Shown: piece by piece, positions 56,071 through 61,204 of the stretch
How the letters are laid out: every line of letters starts with the position of its first letter
Numbering within the stretch: position 1 is the stretch's first letter
DNA from: Amblyomma americanum
Lineage: Eukaryota; Arthropoda; Arachnida; Ixodida; Ixodidae
Direction of reading: 5' to 3'
Assembly: GCF_052857255.1 (NCBI RefSeq)
Contig: NC_135498.1
Coordinates: forward strand, 114,307,634 to 114,371,633
DNA length: 64,000 bases
The notes under the pieces: generated by a model
The model's database searches: none
Told to the model about the DNA's origin: nothing
What the model saw: only the letters and a program-made list of their open reading frames with translations
Made by a program: the position numbers and the translations under genes

Positions 56071-56529
56071 TCGTGTTTCAAACCCGTGAATTGTACTTTG
56101 CATTGTATACGCGTGACAAGATCATTTAACTGTTACATACTCTTTTTTCGTTTTGTTATTGTTCTCTTTTGTCAATTTATTCTTTCTCTTTTGACCTTGA
56201 TTTTGCTCCCCTCTTATGTAATGCCTTCGGGCCTTTAAGGGAAAAAATAAATGAAATAAATGAAATGACTTTATTCGGGTAAATATCAGCGACATGTGAG
56301 AACAATAAGAGAAAGCAGCCATAATTCCATCTATTAATTTCGTGCATCCTGGTGATTTTTATTACAGAACGTTTCCTACAAAGCTGCCAGTAAGATGAAA
56401 GAGGGCATCAAATACTTCTGCCCACTCGGTATATGCGACGGCCCTGTTTGTCAGCCAAGTGGACTTCTGTTGCGATGCTGGAGCCAAGGTTTTCAAAATC
56501 TTGGCACACTCCAAGCCCAAATGCTGTAG
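16827..56529 (+). CDS. Class A evasin-like secreted chemokine-binding protein, five-exon gene
   Basis: Predicted CDS join of 16827-16869, 38508-38540, 40818-40870, 50118-50189 and 56368-56529. The total is 363 nt: 120 residues plus TAG. Every internal boundary has AG/GT sites and junction phases 1, 1, 0, 0 keep one open frame. Exon 1 gives a hydrophobic signal peptide with a plausible cleavage after a Ser-Ser-Ala at about residue 20. The mature chain has the eight cysteines spaced x15, x3, x13, x18, x4, x4, x8. This fits the published class A evasin pattern (14-17, 3, 11-16, 17-20, 4, 4, 8). An Asp-Gly pair precedes the fourth cysteine and one N-V-S glycosylation site lies at 56368-56376. Class A evasins are tick salivary proteins that bind host CC chemokines extracellularly; that role is inferred here from the cysteine pattern only. 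One extra cysteine lies five residues before the first conserved one. Alternatives are another tick cysteine-rich salivary family or an unexpressed paralogue. Confidence 0.85.
16876..17336. other. Start of intron 1, no other feature
   Basis: A possible acceptor at 17017-17023 leads to a frame that closes after a few codons, so I do not call an exon. Confidence 0.4.
17337..17929 (-). repeat. 3' LTR of element E
   Basis: On the minus strand it begins TGTTATGTCAGAGC (17929) and matches the copy ending at 25590. The match ends at TGGGCATCCC (17337). A G-rich GCGGCGGGGGTGC lies just before it on the minus strand and may be the polypurine tract. Confidence 0.75.
17774..17800 (+). repeat. Poly-G tract inside the LTR
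   Basis: Twenty-seven G in a row where the sister LTR has a shorter broken G/A run (25449-25462). This is a local expansion. Confidence 0.9.
17930..20106 (-). other. Unidentified internal region of element E
   Basis: The best frame (18924-18436 minus, 162 codons) is rich in Lys, Arg and Ser ([20 protein letters not shown]). No family is recognised. The region may be spacer or the remains of an element-specific ORF. It occupies the place where pol would be expected. Confidence 0.4.
20107..20937 (-). pseudogene. Protease-end/linker region of element E
   Basis: The minus frame 20937-20674 ([33 protein letters not shown]) resembles the segment after protease in tick gypsy polyproteins. The frame 20415-20107 is an acidic Ser/Ala linker. 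No catalytic Asp-Ser/Thr-Gly triplet was located, so protease activity is not supported. Confidence 0.5.
21535..22985 (+). mobile_element. LINE 3' part with RNase H, inserted antisense into gag E
   Basis: 5'-truncated LINE of the I/R1-like type. It runs from the last part of RT through RNase H to the 3' UTR, with AATAAA at 22967-22972. Its boundaries interrupt one Gag reading frame of element E (KLKA before, DLGEWLK after). It is therefore younger than E. Confidence 0.8.
21690..22889 (+). pseudogene. LINE ORF2 C terminus: RNase H and zinc finger
   Basis: The frame holds all RNase H signatures in order: LYTDAAAYP, a Glu-rich helix ([18 protein letters not shown]), LTDSQAAC and [20 protein letters not shown]. 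It continues to a CCHH-like finger ([12 protein letters not shown]). TAA at 22716 interrupts it, then the same frame runs through [19 protein letters not shown] to the natural stop at 22887. The catalytic residues look intact, but the protein lacks RT. Confidence 0.8.
24554..24643 (-). mobile_element. tRNA-like SINE or tRNA pseudogene
   Basis: On the minus strand TGGCGGAGTGGTAGAG (24618-24633) resembles an A box and GGTTGAATTCAAGCC (24576-24590) a B box. A T-run (24554-24565) would terminate Pol III. A complete cloverleaf is not evident, so I do not call a functional tRNA. Confidence 0.5.
24648..25183. mobile_element. MITE flanked by TTAA
   Basis: TTAA at 24648-24651 and 25180-25183 flank inverted ends AGGGACACnGAGGAGAA (17 bp). 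TTAA duplication is the mark of piggyBac-type transposition, though these ends do not start with the usual CCC. No transposase is present. It lies within the LTR of element E. Confidence 0.7.
25591..26492. other. No gene recognised
   Basis: Ordinary intron-like sequence between element E and the next TIR element. Confidence 0.4.
26493..27244. mobile_element. DNA transposon derivative with perfect 19-bp TIRs
   Basis: GTGTCTTCGACTGGTCGCT at 26493-26511 is perfectly inverted at 27226-27244. Sub-terminal AGAGCG and CGACCAGCCGAATG motifs recur. On the minus strand near 26880-26800 a frame reads [11 protein letters not shown], which could be a remnant of a transposase or accessory protein. Flanking bases do not show a clear duplication, so the superfamily is open. 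Confidence 0.75.
27245..27535. other. No gene recognised
   Basis: A-rich sequence between two transposable elements. Confidence 0.4.
27536..28826 (-). mobile_element. Penelope-like element copy 2, 5'-truncated
   Basis: About 95% identical by eye to copy 1 across 10325-11620, in the same orientation. It lacks the inverted terminal copy at the RT side and ends abruptly in RT at 28826. Confidence 0.85.
27695..28793 (-). pseudogene. Penelope RT/GIY-YIG endonuclease, copy 2
   Basis: The RT tail with YIDDYLV in place of YVDD lies at 28793-28527 and the endonuclease frame at 28675-27695. The GIY-YIG motif ([20 protein letters not shown]) and Cys/His clusters ([15 protein letters not shown]) are intact. 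The one-base shift near 28605 equals that of copy 1. The C terminus differs by a local frame change ([15 protein letters not shown]). Confidence 0.85.
28827..29305. other. No gene recognised
   Basis: AT-rich start (TTAATG repeats at 28826-28850) then ordinary sequence. The long minus frame here has no recognisable domain. Confidence 0.4.
29306..32470 (+). pseudogene. Decayed gypsy pol (element C): protease end, RT, RNase H, integrase
   Basis: The order of a tick gypsy pol is intact but stops and shifts are dense. [20 protein letters not shown] follows a protease-end segment at 29360. RT fragments ([27 protein letters not shown]) appear at 30060-30180. The catalytic YxDD is replaced by GRDN near 30393. 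[20 protein letters not shown] (30585) is the RT end, [19 protein letters not shown] (30840) is RNase H and [13 protein letters not shown] (31165) the hinge. Integrase pieces ([20 protein letters not shown] at 31995) lead to the end near 32467. It cannot be active. Confidence 0.8.
32500..32727. other. Possible 3' LTR start of element C
   Basis: A purine stretch (GAGGGAG) and TGATTATAGTAACGAG at 32512 could be polypurine tract and LTR start. No second copy exists in the window to confirm it. Confidence 0.3.
32728..32826 (-). mobile_element. tRNA-like SINE head
   Basis: On the minus strand GGTTCGACTCTCC resembles a B box, and TGTGGCAATAGCATAG lies about where an A box should. The A-rich tail is at 32700-32725. 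A cloverleaf was not confirmed. Confidence 0.4.
32830..38062. other. Intron 1 sequence, mostly unassigned
   Basis: A CTGTGGCAAAGTGATAAATA ending at about 33885 resembles a LINE 3' tail. A GC-rich block lies at 36230-36560. A long minus frame at 33498-33124 lies over a repeat-like stretch without a domain. Nothing else is supported. Confidence 0.4.
38063..38375 (+). mobile_element. Ruka-type SINE
   Basis: The head has GGGTTCGAACCCGG (38107-38120) as B box. The body is clear (GATGTCAGTGCACGGTAAAG, GATGGTCGAAATTATTACAG). It ends with a C-run and CCTCAAAACCAGTTTTC. It lies just upstream of exon 2. Confidence 0.85.
38508..38540 (+). CDS. Exon 2 of evasin-like gene: 33-nt micro-exon
   Basis: The acceptor ends in CTTTCAG at 38501-38507 and the donor GTAAGA is at 38541-38546. 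Phase 1 in and phase 1 out: the T from exon 1 plus GT makes a Cys codon, and the final G joins GA of exon 3 to make Gly. It encodes the end of the signal peptide and a short polar N terminus of the mature chain. Joining exon 1 directly to exon 3 would make TGA, so this micro-exon is required. It lies about 130 bp after a SINE (38063-38375). Confidence 0.72.
39431..39830 (+). repeat. Degenerate direct repeat, three partial units
   Basis: GCGTCTAGTG starts at 39431 and 39661, and GCGTCTAG again at 39813. The first two units also share AACGTGTC and TAATTATGAGCGTGTA in order. Unit spacing is about 230 then 152 bp. Confidence 0.6.
40478..40690 (+). mobile_element. Degenerate SINE
   Basis: GGCTCAGTGGATTTGGCGTTG, an altered B box, then CATGCTAAAGAACCCCACG and CACTACGGCAGCC follow the order of the other SINEs. 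It is older than the copies at 9360 and 38063. Confidence 0.65.
40818..40870 (+). CDS. Exon 3 of evasin-like gene
   Basis: A strong pyrimidine tract ending in CTGCAG precedes the exon, and CAG|GTTTGT at 40868-40876 forms a somewhat weak donor. The exon starts with two nt that complete a Gly codon and ends in phase 0. Cys codons are at 40820-40822 (extra) and 40835-40837 (first conserved class A cysteine). Only this frame is open across the exon. It sits about 127 bp after a degenerate SINE. Confidence 0.75.
40877..42240. other. Intron 3 start, no gene recognised
   Basis: Contains several open frames (for example 41503-42048) without domain or splice support. Confidence 0.4.
42246..42410 (+). 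repeat. 5' LTR of gypsy D
   Basis: Starts TGCCACACTGC and ends TTTTTCGGCGACA, with AATAAA at 42369-42374. Confidence 0.9.
42414..42429 (+). promoter_or_regulatory. Primer-binding site of gypsy D
   Basis: TGGTGGAGGTGCTGGG follows the LTR after three bases, identical to the site in element A. Confidence 0.65.
42439..43768 (+). pseudogene. Gag of gypsy D, three TAG stops and a frameshift
   Basis: The Gag capsid domain reads [20 protein letters not shown] through FASxQWDD-like motifs to [23 protein letters not shown] interrupts it at 42796, 42916 and 43513. The last lies inside the zinc knuckle ([17 protein letters not shown]). A shift near 43605 moves the basic tail ([18 protein letters not shown]) to another frame ending at 43768. 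Start chosen at the first ATG after the primer site. Confidence 0.85.
43837..47668 (+). pseudogene. Pol of gypsy D: protease, RT, RNase H, integrase
   Basis: Thr/Pro-rich linker, then protease with the catalytic Asp changed to Gly (VGTGAD, codon 44077-44079). RT has YLDD at 45322-45333 and stops at 45058, 45181, 45505 and 45583. RNase H ([19 protein letters not shown]) follows a shift near 45755, with a stop at 45884. Integrase keeps its HHCC finger and the DDE residues (Asp 46832, Asp 47012, Glu 47120) and runs open to TAA at 47668, broken only by a SINE. It encoded the enzymes of reverse transcription and integration. Confidence 0.88.
46606..46821 (+). mobile_element. 5'-truncated Ruka-type SINE with 12-bp target duplication
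   Basis: ATTCGGCATGGA at 46594-46605 and 46822-46833 brackets a 216-bp SINE body lacking the tRNA head. The flanking duplication lies within the integrase codons before the first catalytic Asp. Confidence 0.93.
47791..47955 (+). repeat. 3' LTR of gypsy D
   Basis: Same 165-bp length as the 5' LTR. The preceding AAAGGAGGGTGGCAA is the polypurine tract. Confidence 0.9.
47960..48610. other. No gene recognised
   Basis: Intron 3 sequence between gypsy D and a LINE remnant. Confidence 0.4.
48615..49190 (-). mobile_element. LINE 3' remnant with RNase H end
   Basis: Minus-strand frames give the RNase H end ([16 protein letters not shown] at about 49170) and a zinc-finger region ([16 protein letters not shown] at about 48890). 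The C-terminal [14 protein letters not shown] follows. The poly-CCACC tail is near 48620. Several shifts and stops. It is the same family as 63590-64000. Confidence 0.7.
49200..50117. other. Intron 3 end, no other feature
   Basis: Nothing recognised besides the acceptor of exon 4. Confidence 0.4.
50118..50189 (+). CDS. Exon 4 of evasin-like gene
   Basis: The 72-nt exon lies between a textbook acceptor (TGTTTTTCAG) and the donor GTGAGT at 50190-50195, in phase 0 at both ends. Cys codons at 50130, 50142 and 50184 give the C-x3-C-x13-C part of the class A pattern. The first is 15 residues after the last Cys of exon 3. An Asp-Gly pair (50172-50177) precedes the third cysteine, as is common in class A evasins. 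Confidence 0.8.
50196..51705. other. Intron 4 start, no gene recognised
   Basis: An acceptor-like site at about 50862 and a frame with two cysteines do not fit the evasin pattern. A short (TA) run lies at 50888-50899. Confidence 0.4.
51706..52843. mobile_element. Mariner-like element with ACCGGGTGTTTCACCT inverted ends
   Basis: ACCGGGTGTTTCACCT at 51706 is inverted to end at 52843; homology extends to about 27 bp with three mismatches. The right flank is TA and the left CA, so a mutated TA duplication is likely. The 1.14-kb interior has no transposase frame. A short CTACCG triple occurs at 52149-52166. Confidence 0.75.
52844..55268. other. Intron 4 sequence with a GC-rich block
   Basis: GC- and CpG-rich at 54600-54840, otherwise AT-rich. 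No gene recognised. Confidence 0.4.
54708..54781. promoter_or_regulatory. Cluster of four CACGTG boxes
   Basis: Palindromic CACGTG occurs at 54708, 54720, 54732 and 54776 in a CpG-rich block. CACGTG is the binding site of bHLH-zip factors of the Myc/USF type. It could be an intronic regulatory element or part of an unrecognised repeat. Confidence 0.35.
55269..55504 (-). mobile_element. Full-length tRNA-derived SINE
   Basis: On the minus strand the head carries GCCGCCGCGGTGACTCAGTG and a B box GGTTCGATTCC (complement of 55441-55451). The body ends with GTTTAACTCCACAAAACC-like tail sequence at 55269. Confidence 0.85.
55525..56270 (+). mobile_element. CR1/L2-like LINE 3' end
   Basis: The frame to 55833 ends with [20 protein letters not shown], the standard C terminus of CR1/L2/Jockey-type ORF2. 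The 3' UTR includes a (TA)n tract. Before the tail it has CCTTCGGGCCTTTAAGGG, followed by AAATAAATGAAATAAATGAA. Confidence 0.8.
55978..56068. repeat. (TA)n microsatellite
   Basis: About 45 uninterrupted TA units inside the LINE 3' UTR, 300 bp before exon 5. Confidence 0.95.
56368..56529 (+). CDS. Exon 5 (terminal) of evasin-like gene
   Basis: The acceptor ends in ATTACAG at 56367. Fifty-three codons and TAG (56527-56529) follow in phase 0. Cys codons at 56419, 56434, 56449 and 56476 give C-x4-C-x4-C-x8-C, the C-terminal signature of class A evasins, and the first is 18 residues after the last Cys of exon 4. Tryptophan follows the last cysteine. A GTAAGA at 56389 could act as an internal donor but using it would remove the signature. 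The exon begins about 100 bp after a CR1-like LINE tail. Confidence 0.85.
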   Translation, partial: NVSYKAASKMKEGIKYFCPLGICDGPVCQPSGLLLRCWSQGFQNLGTLQAQML

Positions 56530-56677
56530 TTTTCAGAATTCGGAGCAATTCCTCACGGCGAATGGGCTCTTGGCATCTCAGTTCTAAATACATTTTACGA
56601 ACTTAGCAGTCAGCCATCTCTGGGAGGTCATTGCATTAAAACCATTTGAACTGCTCGAAATTTCACCGAGTGCTAGC

Positions 56678-56683
56678 AATAAA
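56678..56683 (+). other. Polyadenylation signal of the evasin-like gene
   Basis: AATAAA lies 149 nt after the stop codon. A weaker ATTAAA is at 56635-56640. Either could end the transcript near 56660-56705. Confidence 0.55.
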
Positions 56684-56704
56684 ATAATTACTGCAAATTA
56701 TCAT

Positions 56705-58379
56705 TTCTTGATAGCCACAAAGTGCACCAAATGTGTAAGACACTGTAGGTTAATAGGGCAATGTTTAACTCTGGAATGGAGAGCAGAGATAACTTTCTTG
56801 ATTCACCTGTAATGAATAAGAACAGCAGAAATCTACTAGAAAATGCTGTTCTGTATACAACTAAAATCATCCAGGTAAAATTCACGACAAACAAATTAAC
56901 AGCACATCACTCTAAAGTCATGCTTTCTATTATATTTAAAGTATTCTGCCGTAACACCTGCGCAGCGTTGGTGGTTCACGCCCTGTCGACCGATGAATTC
57001 GGTTCGCTTCCTCTGTGCAGTGTGACTCGAAATATTTTAGGTTACAGTTATGGAAATAATTGAAGCTCGGTTTTCTCGTGAATATGTGAAATAAGCCAAA
57101 TTATTTTTGTATGATAAGATGGCCATTGCGGTGTTCCTTTAAAATGGCTCACGCAGAACGTGGCTAGCCAATAGCGGAACGAGAATGTTTTATTTTTACT
57201 CAAATAGATTTAATATCATAACTATGAAATATTCCTGAGGCGGCTCAAGTACAAAACAAATCGTAATACCAATTGGTGACATAGTGAGAATGGAACAATA
57301 TGCAACCAAACCAAACAGCTCAATAATGCTTTTGCGCTAGCAAGGATATCTATATCTGATGTGTGCCAGTGAAGATTTCGTTGCGGTATTCTTGGAAGTG
57401 CACTTGTGGGGACTGGAGTTTCGGGTGCCCGAAAAATCAGCGGGACTTCCACCACGTCTTAGAGCGTCCACTCGATGAGGATAGCTCTAGCAGTAGTAGA
57501 CATTCTAGTAGAAGTAGTAGGTTCTAGTGGTAAGAGAACGAGTACTGCGCAGAGATTTTGCGCAAGCTATTATTGGGACAAGGCTCTGAATGCACGCGCA
57601 TTGTGCCATTGACGGAATAGTCTAAACAGCTAAATTCTAAATATTGAACAACAGAATGGCGTCATATCCGTGTTTTCTCTCAGAGATTCGGTGAGACCTT
57701 CTCATCTTAGAATTTTATTATTTGCGCTATGGGTAATAATTAAAACTACGGTTGTAGGCCAACGAGTTGAACCTGCACCGTTTTTGGAGATTTTTGATGA
57801 GCACGAGGTGTTATCTTTTCCGGCATTGGTTTGGGGCGCTTGGATAAGAAGCTTCACTTTATGTGCTCCCTCATTGTGAATGTCCTCTGAAGGTGACTTA
57901 GAGTGTTACAGATAAATAACAGCCTTTATATCGCCATAAGCACAACTACTTCATGAAACGGTAGTGGTGCTGGGCGGGACTACACAATGCACTCCATGCA
58001 GCGTTCTCTAACCGGAAGCCGCGACTTTAGGCCTGAGTTTCTATATTTGCCGGTGCACGACACAAGCCGCCGACTCAATAGCTTATCGCCCAGCGTCACT
58101 CACCACCAGGATCCATGGCAGCGACCACTAAATGCTTCGTGGAATGCGCAAATTCACACACTAATGTAAGCTTCAAAATCAGGAGGTCATGGATATATCC
58201 TACATGGACAACTTTTAAGTAGACGAATCGCTGGGGCATTATAGATGAATGGAAACGTTGAATCAGTTTGTCTACGTGACTAAGTTTACTTACCGTGCAC
58301 TTTAGTCTGTAGGGTGGAGAACGACCGTCGTTCGAGAACCGGTAGAGGTTCCTTGCGTAGTGTCGGGTTGAATTCCACT
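56705..58379. other. Downstream of the evasin-like gene, no gene recognised
   Basis: A frame at 57670-57879 (EIFDEHEVLSFPALVWG) faintly recalls Helitron-type proteins, too weak to call. A frame at 58114 begins with a C-x3-C like a THAP finger but does not continue as one. Confidence 0.35.
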
Positions 58380-58572
58380 CGCACCTCCCAGAGAGCAACA
58401 GCTGCGCTGTATTCCGAGAACTGGCTGAACCTACACTCAAGAGCGCGTGACACAGAAAACATGACACTCTCATTCACACGAGCTGATCCCACTACGAAGG
58501 AAGAAAAATATGCACCACCTCATGCTTGGCCTTCAAGAAAAACTTTTAGCCAGATTTGCTCATATATTATAT
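58380..58572 (+). pseudogene. Gypsy gag fragment
   Basis: Frames around 58480-58560 read FTRADPTTKEEK and MHHLMLGLQEKLLARFAH, matching the [19 protein letters not shown] part of the Gag proteins of elements A and D. It is out of frame internally. Confidence 0.6.
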
Positions 58573-58574
58573 CA

Positions 58575-59170
58575 GTAATAATAATGATATTGTTAATATT
58601 GTCCATGATACGAAATACATCATCTGTGCTGATCCCACCACGCTCGTTTCATTCTCAACATGCCTCAGACTTAATAAGAACCGGTAATAATGTAGAAAAA
58701 CCACACGCCTGGTCCATCAAAAACAAAAGTCGTATTATTCCAAGCCTGAAACGAAAACGGCACAGCCAGCAGACATCACACTTGTTATGGCTAACATTGA
58801 ACTAGTGAATTCAGTCAGTAGCTTAGAAATCATTTTTGACCATGTAATGTCATGGAACAGCCACACTATCACTTGTTAGTACATTATCTGCAGGTCGTTG
58901 GACTATTCCCTTAGGTATCTCCCCGTAACGTAAAATTACTGTTATAACTCTCTCTTTATGAGCCATCTGAAATCCTGCTGCCTTGTCTGGGGTACTACAC
59001 CTTCCCCAAGTACAGGTCGACTACTTGTCCCTAAGAAAATGTTTCTCCGCGAGTTATGTGATGTGCCATGGGATTCCGCTAGTGAACATTTGTTCCAAGA
59101 GCTGAACAAATTATATTTAATTACCAAACGCCATGTCCGGAGTACTGGTATGTTGCGCTCCGCAGACTAA
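58575..59170 (+). pseudogene. CR1-like LINE RT fragment
   Basis: Reads DTKYIICADPTTLVSFS, where CADP replaces the catalytic YADD, at about 58615. Then ELVNSVSSLEIIFDHVMSWN and SHLKSCCLVWGTT, MFLRELCDVPWD. These are the palm and thumb regions of CR1-type RT with stops. It is joined directly to a gypsy gag piece. Confidence 0.7.
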
Positions 59171-60689
59171 TTATGGTAAGCAACTGATTGCTTATACTCT
59201 ACCTGCTATGCTTTACACATTGACCTCAGAAAATATTGATATTTTACTTGTTGCGTTCTCCATTCTGTACAGTTATTTCGGCCGCTAATTTTAATCTTGT
59301 GGCTATTGTGCTGGTTAGTCATAAGTGTTACTCTATAATCGCTATGTTTAATCCTTGTGATATGTACATCTTTTGTGATTTATTTGAGTGTGTTTTTTGC
59401 CTATGTTGCCCATTTTGTGATATTATATCACCAATGTAGCTTACAAAATTAAACTGTTTTGTTTGCAGTCTCGTTCTCTTTTCCATTTTCATATGTATGC
59501 TTTTTATCATTGTTTTCAAAGCATTGTCAGGCCGCTAAGCTGGTGCTGCCAATAAGCGGGTTTCAGAACTTGTCAATCTGCTTCTGCAGGTTTTTTTCTC
59601 AAACCTGTTCGTTCTCAAATATATATTGCTAACGAAAAAAAAAGCACTTACTTTCTTACTTGCCCACTGAAGTAAGTCACAGTGTTCCTGATGTATTCAA
59701 ATAATATGTAGAAAATCGGGCGTTTATGATCGCCAAGTGCCAGAAATTCGATTTTTGATGTACTCCCGTGCTTTGGCAATGATTAGGCCACGTTAGTATC
59801 ACACACCCGCTGCATGGTGTGCGACGAGCTCAAGAGACTGTACTGCGCGCTGCTTTTGTCCATGGCATCCGGGAGAACGTACAACTGTCACAACGCGCAC
59901 TGTCTGTGTGCACTCCCAAACACTCTTAGAGCGTGTTGGGGTAGCTCTTGCGGTCCACTAGGTGATGTCCTTCATTCAGTGCGACAACAGCCAGAAACGA
60001 GCTACCAGATTACATAAGGAGATGGTTGTTTGGTGCCCAGCTTTCACCGGTCGGAGCCAGAGAATTTTTTAGTCAGTGGCTCAGAAACAAAACATAATTG
60101 ATATAGCAGAGAGACGGTGCAAAAAAATTTCTGCCCACTCGTCAAAAAAATGCAAAATCATATCCGAAAGAATGTAACACATGTATTAATAGCAGAGAGA
60201 CTACAGTACTAAAAGAAACAACAATGTACGACTACACGACAGAGACAGCCACAAGAAACACATTTTTTTCTCGAGAACTGCGTTATTTCATTTACCGGGT
60301 TATCACGATCAGGATTGTCGATTTAGCTATAATGTTGTTTGATTAAGCTCCTTCTGCAAGCAATTAGCTTTTTTTTACAAAATCTATCACTTAATTGAGT
60401 TTGCTGCTAGTCCAGCGAATTTTGAAAATCAGTAACTTTGAAATGTTGGGAATTTCATGGGAGGACAAACACATCTTCTGGTGATAACGTTTGATGGATA
60501 GATGCTAGGAGCGTCCCCGTTGAAACGGCGTGTTGGTAGGCGCCACCATGTCCCATAACCATTTTTCAAATATTTGTCTAACCAGTTTGAAAAAAAACTT
60601 GATGGTGTGATCTATAATATAATTATTTTTTACATATTTCAGTTCAGCTTTAGGTTTGACGAATTTTAGTCACCAACTCGTATCCTTAC
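59171..60689. other. No gene recognised
   Basis: 59171-59470 may be the LINE 3' UTR. A CGTCCCCGTTGAAACGGCGTG at 60511 resembles tick repeat sequence. Confidence 0.35.
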
Positions 60690-60879
60690 TTCACCTCTCT
60701 GCTTTTGAGCCAGCAATCTTCCAATCGCCTATTGCTAACATCTACCGCTGATTCAGTCACGTCACCTTTCTTATCTATAAGCCACAGGGTCTCAAGAAAA
60801 GTGGGTGTGTCTCTATGAATGTCTGCATGGATGTTGCTACATTCTAGTAAAATGTGCTTAATACATATATCAGAATCAG
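60690..60879 (-). pseudogene. LINE C-terminal zinc-finger fragment
   Basis: The minus frame reads CIKHILLECSNIHADIHRDT and TLWLIDKKGD, the C-terminal Cys/His region of a Jockey/R1-like LINE. It abuts the 3' end of the CR1-like LINE at about 60880. Confidence 0.5.
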
Positions 60880-61204
60880 TCTTTATTTGTTCATATATTA
60901 CGTATCTACTGTATATCATACAGAAAGAGGTCCCGAAGTCAAAGAATGTAATGGGACCTCCTAATCAAATACATCGTTTGAAACATTTAACAGCTGCTAC
61001 AGATCAGATGAATATGAGAAATTGAACAGGTACAGATGGGGTACAACTTGAAGCAGACACATGGGAGAGAAATACACCATTAAACAGCTATTACAAAAGA
61101 CCACCGAAACATACTGAAATATATATCATACTGAATTAAAACGAAGGTTAGGAGGAAGTGAAAAATACACGTAAGAAGACAAGGAAACGAATTGATCAGA
61201 ATGA

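Noticed and set aside
57670..57879. Helitron-like frame (EHEVLSFPALVWG)
   Set aside because: Only one weak motif, with no Rep or helicase domain or Helitron ends nearby.
58114..58200. Possible THAP-domain start (C-x3-C after ATG, donor-like GTAAGC)
   Set aside because: The frame lacks the FHRFP-type continuation and soon stops; the match is too short.
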